64,000 nt of DNA from Simiduia aestuariiviva (GTDB lineage: Bacteria > Pseudomonadota > Gammaproteobacteria > Pseudomonadales > Cellvibrionaceae), in contig NZ_JACHXZ010000001.1 in the NCBI RefSeq assembly GCF_014192475.1, positions 62,001 through 126,000 on the forward strand, written 5' to 3'. A program made the translations under genes and the position numbers. The first letter of the stretch is position 1. The number at the start of each line of letters is the position of its first letter. The notes beneath the pieces were generated by a model. The model saw only the letters and a program-made list of their open reading frames with translations. It did no database searches and had not been told where the DNA came from. This document shows positions 55,001 through 61,599 of this stretch, in pieces.

Positions 55001-55024
55001 CTATATCAAAATATTTTGATATAG
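55001..55024. promoter_or_regulatory. Perfect 24-bp palindrome, likely SahR operator
   Basis: CTATATCAAAAT (55001-55012) is followed by its exact reverse complement (55013-55024). It lies 28 bp upstream of the ArsR-methyltransferase start, in the expected promoter position of the SAM-cycle operon. No second copy was seen before metK, ahcY or metF. Confidence 0.8.
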
Positions 55025-55152
55025 ATTTGAGTGGCGGAGAAGTGTCGAGGCCGTTAACGTTTCATCTAGGGCGCTGTGAAACAATGGTCGGGTTTAGCTT
55101 TGGATCCGTAAAAACAGATATTGGGTACAAAAATTTACATTGAGGAATGGGT

Positions 55153-58065
55153 ATGTGGGCTAGCCGTTTAGAGGTCGGTGGTTGGGCGAGCAAGGTGCGC
55201 GGTGGCTGGTGGCATGCCGGTTGTTGGCTGTGCGTTGCGCTGCTCGTGGCCTGTGGTGGAGGCGGCGGTGGCGGTGGCGCTACGCCGGTGGGCATCGCGC
55301 CCGTGGCCAGCTTTAACATCAGTGCAGACACCTTGGGCACGCCGGCGCTGGTGAACTTTGATGCCAGTGATTCGACCGACAGCGACGGCAGCGTCACCGC
55401 CTATCAATGGAATTTCGGCGATGGCAGCGCCGGCAGTGGTCGGCTCACAAGCCATACCTATACGGCGGCCGGTGATTACACCGTAACCCTCACCGTCACC
55501 GACAACAGTGGCCAAACGGCGAGTCTGAGTCAGGCGTTTACGGTGGTGCCCGGTTTTAGCGTCAGTGGCACGGTGACCGCCGTGGCGCAAACCGCAGTGG
55601 ATTCAGACACCAATGACCCCTTTAGTGAAGAGGTTGCCAACAACGCCCAAGGGCAGGCTCAGCTGATCAGTAGCCCGGTCAATGTAAGCGGTTTTGTCGC
55701 GAAAGATCCCACCAACAACAGCGCCGATGGCGATCGCTTCGCGAGCCGTGCCGATGGGTCGGATTTCTATGAAGCGGTGCTGACGCAGGGCCAGGAAGTG
55801 GTGTTGGAAATCGGCGACTGGGCAGATACCGACGTCGATCTGGATTTGTACCTGTACGACATGAATGGCATACAGATGGACTTTTCCATCGGTGAATCGG
55901 ATACCGAAGTGGTGTCGCCCCTGATTGATGGGCGCTACCGCATTGAAGTGGTGGCCTATGCGGGCCAGTCCAACTACCAGCTCAGTCTCATCGTCAAAAA
56001 CAGTGGCAGCAGTGCGCGCGCCAGCGGCATGCGGGCCCAGTCGCCGGCGCGCCCTGGCGAGTTGATTGTGGAGTATGAAGACAGTGTCATTTTAGGGCGT
56101 CAAGGATTAGCGCTGCGCGCGCAGGGCATGGGTATGCGGGTGCTGAACCCGGCGCCTGGGCGGCCCCTGCTGAACCATTTCGATGCCGCGAGCTTGGCAG
56201 TTGATGACCTGGATACGCGCTTGGCGTCCATTGTAGTGAGTGATCACATACCGCGCACGGCAGGCCAAGTAGCGCTCATGCGCGCACGCTATCAAACCTT
56301 TATGAAAGCCAAGGCCATGGCGCGCGACCCGCGGGTAAAATCCGTGGGGCTGAACTACCAAATGCAGCCCCTGCTAACGCCCACAGACCCCATGTACCTA
56401 CAGCAGTGGCACTATCCCATTATCGAGCTGCCGCAAGCCTGGGATGTGGCCACCGGCACCGGTGCCATCGTGGCGGTGGTGGATACCGGCGTCTATCTCG
56501 CCCATGAAGATTTGGCGGGGCAGCTGGTGAGCGGTTACGACTTCATCAGCGATCCGGCCAATGCCCTCGATGGCAACGGCATTGACAACAACCCCGATGA
56601 CCCGGGCGACGGTGGCATTGCGGGCAGCAGCTCCTGGCATGGCACGCACGTAGCCGGCACGGTGGCGGCGGCCACCAACAACGGCAAGGGCGTTGCCGGC
56701 GTGGCCTTTGGTGCCAAGGTGATGCCCCTGCGGGCACTGGGCAAAGAGGGCGGTAGCTCCTATGACATCCTGCAAGCCGTGCGCTACGCCGCGGGCCTCA
56801 GCAATGATTCAGGCACCACACCGAGCCAGCGCGCGAACGTGATCAACCTGAGTTTGGGCTGCCAATTTTGTTACTCCGCGTTTGAGGAGATCGAATACCA
56901 GCAGGCGCGCGAGGCCGGCGTCATTTTGATTGCGGCGGCGGGCAATGAAGGCAACACAGACCCTGGCTACCCAGCGTCCTACAATGGCGTGGTGTCGGTG
57001 TCGGCCACCGATCGCTTCGACGCTATTGCGCCCTACTCCAACACCGGTGCCTTTGTCGACGTGGCGGCCCCCGGCGGCGCCCAGCAATCGGGCGCGGTGA
57101 ACGGTATTTTGAGTACCCTGGTGGATCAGGCGGGCAGTCAGCGCCGCAGCGGTTATGCCTACTATCAGGGCACTTCCATGGCCGCGCCCCATGTGGCGGG
57201 CGTCGCGGCGCTGATGGCGTCTATCTACCCCGCGCTCACGCCGGCGCAGTTTGACACGGCGCTCAGCAGCGGCGGAATCGTCGATGACTTGGGTGCCAGC
57301 GGGCGCGACAATCGCTATGGCCACGGGCGCATCAATGCCCGCAAGGCGGTGCAATACGCCACGACGCTGGCGGGCGGCACGGTGCCGGCAAGCTTGGTGG
57401 CGACGCCCCGTGAAGTGGATTTTGGCAGTGACACCAATAGTGCCACTGTGGATGTGCAGCGCGAGGGCGACGGCGCCATTCGCGTGGTCACTGTGGAGTC
57501 CAGTGCCAGCTGGCTTACCGCGACTGCGACCGCCGTGGATGCCGATGGCCTCGGTGAATACACCTTTACCGCCGATCGCGGCGGGCTAGCCGACGGCCCC
57601 TATCAAGCGACCGTCACGTTTACCGCAGATTCCGGTGCCAAATTATCGGTGCGTGCCAGCCTCTATCAGGGCGACAACGTGGCGCAAGAAGGCGCCGGTC
57701 ACCAGTGGATTTTGTTGCTAGACAGCGATTTCGAATTCGTCAGCCAGCGGCATCTAGATCCCGACAATAACGGCGAATACCCCTTTGAGTTCACCGGTGT
57801 GCCCGCCGGCGAATACTACCTGCTGGCCGGCACCGACTCCGATAACGACGCCATCTTGTGCGATGCCGGCGAAGTGTGCGGCGCCTATCCCACCCTGGGC
57901 CTGCCCACCAAAATAACCGTGAGCACCGATTACAGCGGGCTCAATTTTAACGTGCTGATGGGCGGTGCCTTGGGCGCTGCGATAAGTGGGGCGGCCGCCA
58001 GTGGCGCGGTCGACCGCAGTGAGGCGGCTAGCCAGCGTGGCGTTGCGCGGCGTCGAGTGGAGTAG
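55153..58065 (+). CDS. Subtilisin-type (S8) serine protease lipoprotein with PKD domain
   Basis: A 970-residue protein starting at the second ATG, six bases after GAGGA; the first ATG abuts that site. LLVAC with C34 is a lipobox, followed by seven or more glycines, so it is anchored as a lipoprotein. Domains: PKD (about 50-140, WNFGDGSAGSG); a pre-peptidase beta domain (about 195-285, SDFYEAVLTQGQ and DVDLDLYLYD); and the S8 catalytic domain (about 415-740) with D444 (VVDTGVYL), H496 (WHGTHVAG) and S675 (GTSMAAPHVAG) plus oxyanion Asn (AAAGNEGN). A C-terminal beta domain (about 755-840) and a further small domain follow. Likely degrades extracellular protein at the cell surface. Confidence 0.92.
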   Translation: MWASRLEVGGWASKVRGGWWHAGCWLCVALLVACGGGGGGGGATPVGIAPVASFNISADTLGTPALVNFDASDSTDSDGSVTAYQWNFGDGSAGSGRLTSHTYTAAGDYTVTLTVTDNSGQTASLSQAFTVVPGFSVSGTVTAVAQTAVDSDTNDPFSEEVANNAQGQAQLISSPVNVSGFVAKDPTNNSADGDRFASRADGSDFYEAVLTQGQEVVLEIGDWADTDVDLDLYLYDMNGIQMDFSIGESDTEVVSPLIDGRYRIEVVAYAGQSNYQLSLIVKNSGSSARASGMRAQSPARPGELIVEYEDSVILGRQGLALRAQGMGMRVLNPAPGRPLLNHFDAASLAVDDLDTRLASIVVSDHIPRTAGQVALMRARYQTFMKAKAMARDPRVKSVGLNYQMQPLLTPTDPMYLQQWHYPIIELPQAWDVATGTGAIVAVVDTGVYLAHEDLAGQLVSGYDFISDPANALDGNGIDNNPDDPGDGGIAGSSSWHGTHVAGTVAAATNNGKGVAGVAFGAKVMPLRALGKEGGSSYDILQAVRYAAGLSNDSGTTPSQRANVINLSLGCQFCYSAFEEIEYQQAREAGVILIAAAGNEGNTDPGYPASYNGVVSVSATDRFDAIAPYSNTGAFVDVAAPGGAQQSGAVNGILSTLVDQAGSQRRSGYAYYQGTSMAAPHVAGVAALMASIYPALTPAQFDTALSSGGIVDDLGASGRDNRYGHGRINARKAVQYATTLAGGTVPASLVATPREVDFGSDTNSATVDVQREGDGAIRVVTVESSASWLTATATAVDADGLGEYTFTADRGGLADGPYQATVTFTADSGAKLSVRASLYQGDNVAQEGAGHQWILLLDSDFEFVSQRHLDPDNNGEYPFEFTGVPAGEYYLLAGTDSDNDAILCDAGEVCGAYPTLGLPTKITVSTDYSGLNFNVLMGGALGAAISGAAASGAVDRSEAASQRGVARRRVE

Positions 58066-58093
58066 GTGTGCTTGGTGCGCGCTCGTTAATAGC

Positions 58094-58135
58094 GCGATAA
58101 GGCTGCTGGCGGAAGAATGCCCGCAGTCTTATCGC
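58094..58135. terminator. Long hairpin between convergent genes
   Basis: GCGATAAGGCTGC and GCAGTCTTATCGC form a 13-bp stem with one G-T wobble and a 16-base loop. It lacks a T-run, so it is a possible Rho-independent-like or 3'-protecting structure between the protease and SIMPL genes. Confidence 0.5.
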
Positions 58136-58140
58136 AGGAT

Positions 58141-58860
58141 CTATTTGAGCTTGAAAACGACATTGACCACCTGCGTTACCGCAATGGATTTTGGTGCAAA
58201 CATTGCGGTAGAGCTTGCTCTGTTGGGCGACTGTAAGTCGTACATCATCGATGGTGAGGCGCTGAAGTTCGCTACCAGATCGCCAAAGTCATTTTTTTGT
58301 GAAATGGCGTACACGGATTTGACTTGGGTAGACAGCCCAGACGCTAATTGATCGGCCTGACGGCGCGCGTCTATGCTTGCCTGTTTAATCAACGTTGCCT
58401 CTATCTCTGCCCTACTGGAAACATCAAATTGGGTGCGCAAGTCGGTGACGTTGTCGAGTGCCGCAAGTGATGCCATGAGTGCTGAATAATTGTCGAGATT
58501 TTCAAGCGTAAGGGTCATGCGTCGACTCACTTCGTAGCCCAGGATTTTTAGATCCACGTAGCGATCGGAGCGCTCGCGGTGAGCAGCTTTGTGAATATCG
58601 CTGGCGGCTAAGTTTTTGAGGGCTATGTTATGTCTGCCCATTGCGTCTATGACTTTTTGGCTGGCGCTGTTGACCTGCTGCAACGCCACGTCTGAATGTT
58701 GATCGAAGGCCTCCAAATGAATGTGTAGGGTGGCGATGTCGGGCGCGACGTCTTGCTCGCTAACGCCAACGACGCTAACAAAAGGAAAGGCGGGTAGGCC
58801 GCTGGCAAAGGTTGTAGGTAGGTAGAGCAAAGTTGTAAGTAGAAAAATAAATTTATTCAT
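58141..58860 (-). CDS. SIMPL (DUF541) domain periplasmic protein
   Basis: A 239-residue protein with a signal peptide (MNKFIFLLTTLLYLPTTFA). The SIMPL domain (about 27-235) contains VVGVSEQDVAPDIATLHIHLEA and the DIHKAAHRERSDRYVDLKILGY segment. Family members are periplasmic or surface proteins of mostly unknown role (oxidative stress protein YggE in E. coli). It is the last gene of the BlaI-controlled minus-strand run, about 80 bp after the TonB gene. Confidence 0.85.
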   Translation of the reverse strand: MNKFIFLLTTLLYLPTTFASGLPAFPFVSVVGVSEQDVAPDIATLHIHLEAFDQHSDVALQQVNSASQKVIDAMGRHNIALKNLAASDIHKAAHRERSDRYVDLKILGYEVSRRMTLTLENLDNYSALMASLAALDNVTDLRTQFDVSSRAEIEATLIKQASIDARRQADQLASGLSTQVKSVYAISQKNDFGDLVANFSASPSMMYDLQSPNRASSTAMFAPKSIAVTQVVNVVFKLK

Positions 58861-58941
58861 AGAAATGTCCTGAATAGCTTGTGTGAGTTTTTTGAAAATT
58901 CATTTCTTTGAGCAACGGTCCTTGTTGCTCACGTGATTCGT

Positions 58942-59562
58942 TTAATTTCTTTCGATAGAAAACCGCACCCGCTCGCGCAGGTTGGGCGTTGCAACAGGTT
59001 CGTCGTCGATAATCTGCGGGCGAAACTTCCATTTGGCCACCGCTGCCAGTGCCGCACGATCAAAGACACCCGCGGGCTCCGCGTGCAGGATCTGCAGATT
59101 GGTGGTGCTGCCGTAGGCGGTAACGTCGTAAGCCACGTCAACAAACCCTTCAATGCCCCGCTCCAATGCGCGCCGCGGGTAGATGGGGGCGATCATGACC
59201 TGCTTCACTAAATTGCCGTCTCCCACGGTGATGTTGGGCAGTGTTTTTGTGGGAGTAGGTTTTGTGAAAGCGACATTGATATCCGTTGGATCGCCTTTCA
59301 CCCAATCGGGGTCTACCGGTAGTGGCTCTGGCATTTGTTCGGGTTCAGTGATTTTTTTAGGCTGTTCGTATTGATCAACAATTGGATCAGGCTCCTTCAT
59401 CACCACGTCGATTACCCGCAGTTCGGGTTCTGCGTCGGGCTCTACATAGTCGCGGTCAATCAATACATGCATGCCGTAGAGCAGGGTTATGGTGGTCAGT
59501 GCTGCCGTTGGCAGAGCACTGGCGATGCGAAATTCAGGGCGAGCGAATGCTGTGGTGTTCAT
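58942..59562 (-). CDS. Energy transducer TonB-like protein
   Basis: A 206-residue protein with a short N-terminal membrane segment (about 16-35), a Pro/Glu-rich linker (EPDPIVDQYEQPKKITEPEQ) and a TonB C-terminal domain (about 115-205; PIYPRRALERGIEGFVDVAYD, then KWKFRPQIIDDEPVATPN). No ExbB/ExbD genes nearby. The domain is closely similar in motif to the C-terminus of the M56 protein upstream (YPKRALARGIEGTVKLEFS). The two may have arisen by duplication. Confidence 0.88.
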   Translation of the reverse strand: MNTTAFARPEFRIASALPTAALTTITLLYGMHVLIDRDYVEPDAEPELRVIDVVMKEPDPIVDQYEQPKKITEPEQMPEPLPVDPDWVKGDPTDINVAFTKPTPTKTLPNITVGDGNLVKQVMIAPIYPRRALERGIEGFVDVAYDVTAYGSTTNLQILHAEPAGVFDRAALAAVAKWKFRPQIIDDEPVATPNLRERVRFSIERN

Positions 59563-59629
59563 AGACACCCTCCTTGCAGTTGGTTTTACAGTGAGCGACG
59601 CGGTTGCGTCAGCGAGCGATGGACAGTGA

Positions 59630-61078
59630 TCAGGTGTCCGGTGGTTTAGTGCGAATGCGGAAGCGATATTCTTCGGTGACGCCGGTCAATGTAAACGGCT
59701 GTTGGTTGAGCGTGGGTCGCGCAAAGCGCGATTGTGAGAGTGCGCTGATGGCAGCTTGCGCCAGCAGCGGGTTGGCGTGCCCGACGGTTTTGATGTCGTG
59801 CGCGATGCCGTTGGGATCGATGGAAAATTCCAGTTTGACAGTGCCCTCGATGCCGCGCGCCAGAGCCCGTTTTGGATAGTCGGGCGTAACCAGTTGCAGC
59901 GCCATGACAGATTGAATGTTGGGCTGGCCAATGCGAATGTCTGGCGTCACGCCAGCGGGTGGCAGTGTGCTTTGGTGAGCGATAACCTGTATCGATTCGA
60001 TGTGGCGTTGCATAGTGGGTTGCACTGTCACGTCGGTGTAGCTTGCGCGCGAAATTTCATGTGGTGTTGTGTCTGTTTGCGTTGCTGGCTGCGCCATTTC
60101 TTTGGGTAATAACGTCAAGGTGCTCGCTGGGCGTGCCGTGGCGTCGAGCCATTGGGGCTGCAATTGGATAACCCCTAAAAAGCCGGCTGTCAGGCCCACT
60201 AACAACAGCGCTTGCAGTGCCGACTGAGGCTCGCGCGGTTGCCGATCCAAATTGCCGTTTAGCAGCAGGCAAACTCGCTGAAATAAGGGAGAGCCATCCA
60301 GTGCTTGGGTGGGCAGGTCGTGTGTTTTTAAGGCTTTGGCGCTCTGTACTAACAGGTCGGCATAGTCGGCAGGGCGGCCTTGATGAGCCAATACCCAGTC
60401 GTCGGTGGCGCGCTCGGCTTGCTCCAGTTGTTGCTTTGCTAACCACCACACCGGTGGCAGAAACCAAAAGCTCGCACATACGACGCGCGTCAATTGGCGC
60501 ACCAACCAATCGCGTCGTTGAATGTGGCCCAGCTCGTGTAAAAGCGCCAAGGTTTGGGTCGCTTCGGGTTGCTGCAAGAATGTTTGTGGCACCAAAATTT
60601 CAGCGTTGTGCCAGCCCCACGTTTGTGGCCCGTTAATTTCTGCACATATTTTAATGCGGGGCATTTGCTTCATACCGGTCAAACGCACCAAGCGCGGGAT
60701 CTGTGGCAGTTCACAGATGTGCCCACGGCGGCTGACGTGCACTAACAAGTACAGCCCCAGTGCTTGATAAAACAGCAGAAATAGCAAGCCGAACAGGTAA
60801 ATGCTGAGCAGCGCTGTTGCCTCCGGCTGTTGCAGCAGTTGCCATCCTGATAGCTGCCAGATGTCAGCGCTGTACGCGAGCCATACGCTGTTGAAATGAA
60901 TGCTGGGAAGCGCGGTGCTGATGACTAAAACTAACGGCAGACCCCACAGCAAAGCGGTGGTCAGCAAATGTTGGTGGCTGGCCGAACGATGTTGCTCTTG
61001 CCGAATAAGCAGCCACGCCAATGCAATCAACAGTAGCGGTTTTACAATCAGTGCCAGCAACACGTTAATGGTCAGCAT
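59630..61078 (-). CDS. BlaR1-type M56 metallopeptidase with TonB C-terminal domain
   Basis: A 482-residue inner-membrane protein. Four hydrophobic segments (about 5-23, 40-58, 88-115, 195-215) surround a cytoplasmic M56 zinc protease domain with HELGH at 181-185 and downstream acidic EQAERATDDW as the third ligand. One further segment (about 288-305) precedes a periplasmic linker and, instead of the penicillin-binding sensor of BlaR1, a TonB-type domain (about 400-480). Next to a BlaI-family repressor it should cleave or inactivate that repressor when the periplasmic part is triggered. The trigger is unknown; there is no beta-lactamase gene here. Confidence 0.88.
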   Translation of the reverse strand: MLTINVLLALIVKPLLLIALAWLLIRQEQHRSASHQHLLTTALLWGLPLVLVISTALPSIHFNSVWLAYSADIWQLSGWQLLQQPEATALLSIYLFGLLFLLFYQALGLYLLVHVSRRGHICELPQIPRLVRLTGMKQMPRIKICAEINGPQTWGWHNAEILVPQTFLQQPEATQTLALLHELGHIQRRDWLVRQLTRVVCASFWFLPPVWWLAKQQLEQAERATDDWVLAHQGRPADYADLLVQSAKALKTHDLPTQALDGSPLFQRVCLLLNGNLDRQPREPQSALQALLLVGLTAGFLGVIQLQPQWLDATARPASTLTLLPKEMAQPATQTDTTPHEISRASYTDVTVQPTMQRHIESIQVIAHQSTLPPAGVTPDIRIGQPNIQSVMALQLVTPDYPKRALARGIEGTVKLEFSIDPNGIAHDIKTVGHANPLLAQAAISALSQSRFARPTLNQQPFTLTGVTEEYRFRIRTKPPDT

Positions 61079-61095
61079 GGGCAGCTCCGGCGCAA

Positions 61096-61482
61096 TCAGT
61101 TGGCGCGTTTTTTAGCGCGGGCTTTGGCAATGGCCTCTTCGAGGGCATCCAGCTCGGCATCAGACAGTTGTTCGCCCTTTTCACCCAACAGGGCGTTGGC
61201 GGCCTTGGCGATGGAGCCGTCAAAAAACGTTTTTAACATGCGCGAAAGCGCCGAGTGCTGCGCCTGTTCACGGGCCTGCGCCGGTTGGTAAACATACTTG
61301 GCGCCCTCTTGTCGGTGGGTTACCAACTCCTTTTCAATCATCCGCGCCAGCAGTGCCCGCACCGAGGAATAGCTGGGTGGGTCTGGCATCAATTCCTGCA
61401 CCTGTTGCGCGCTGGCCTCGCCGGTCTGGTAGAGCACGTCCAATATTTCCCGCTCGCGGCGGCTGATCTTAGTTTTGGTCAT
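61096..61482 (-). CDS. BlaI/MecI/CopY-family transcriptional repressor
   Basis: A 128-residue winged-helix dimer. N-terminal ISRREREILDVLYQTGEASA and RALLARMIEKELVTHRQEGAKYVYQPA form the DNA-binding domain; the C-terminal half is the dimerisation helix region (LSDAELDALEEAIAKARAKK). It is 17 bp before the M56-TonB gene and transcribed from a promoter overlapping two palindromes, so it is autoregulated. Cleavage by the M56 partner is expected near residues 100-105 by analogy with BlaI. Confidence 0.92.
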   Translation of the reverse strand: MTKTKISRREREILDVLYQTGEASAQQVQELMPDPPSYSSVRALLARMIEKELVTHRQEGAKYVYQPAQAREQAQHSALSRMLKTFFDGSIAKAANALLGEKGEQLSDAELDALEEAIAKARAKKRAN

Positions 61483-61505
61483 AGCATAAGGGCTTTTTCA
61501 ATTAG

Positions 61506-61523
61506 GTGCTAAAAAAATAGCAC
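61506..61523. promoter_or_regulatory. BlaI-type operator 1
   Basis: GTGCTAAAAAAATAGCAC is an 18-bp inverted repeat with GTGCTA/TAGCAC arms. It covers the -10 of the inferred blaI promoter. Confidence 0.8.
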
Positions 61524-61552
61524 TATGCTAAAAATTTAGCAACTAGAGATTG
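61524..61552 (-). promoter_or_regulatory. BlaI-type operator 2 and -35 of the operon promoter
   Basis: TGCTAAAAATTTAGCA (61526-61541) is a second inverted repeat with TGCTAAA/TTTAGCA arms, three bases from operator 1. On the minus strand TTGCTA as -35 is followed after 17 bases by TATTTT as -10, so both operators lie on the promoter. Confidence 0.7.
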
Positions 61553-61554
61553 TA

Positions 61555-61577
61555 AAAAGCCCCGATAAGCGGGGCCT
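61555..61577 (-). terminator. Intrinsic terminator of the kelch/Ig-like gene
   Basis: GCCCCG (61559-61564) pairs with CGGGGC (61570-61575) and is followed on the minus strand by TTTTTAC. It sits 22 bp past the stop of the large gene and just upstream of the BlaI promoter. Confidence 0.8.
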
Positions 61578-61599
61578 ATGGGGCGCTGTTTGGCGTGAG

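Noticed and set aside
59630-61482. Beta-lactam resistance signalling pair BlaR1-BlaI
   Set aside because: The M56 protein has a TonB domain instead of a penicillin-binding sensor and no beta-lactamase gene is present, so a resistance role is not supported.
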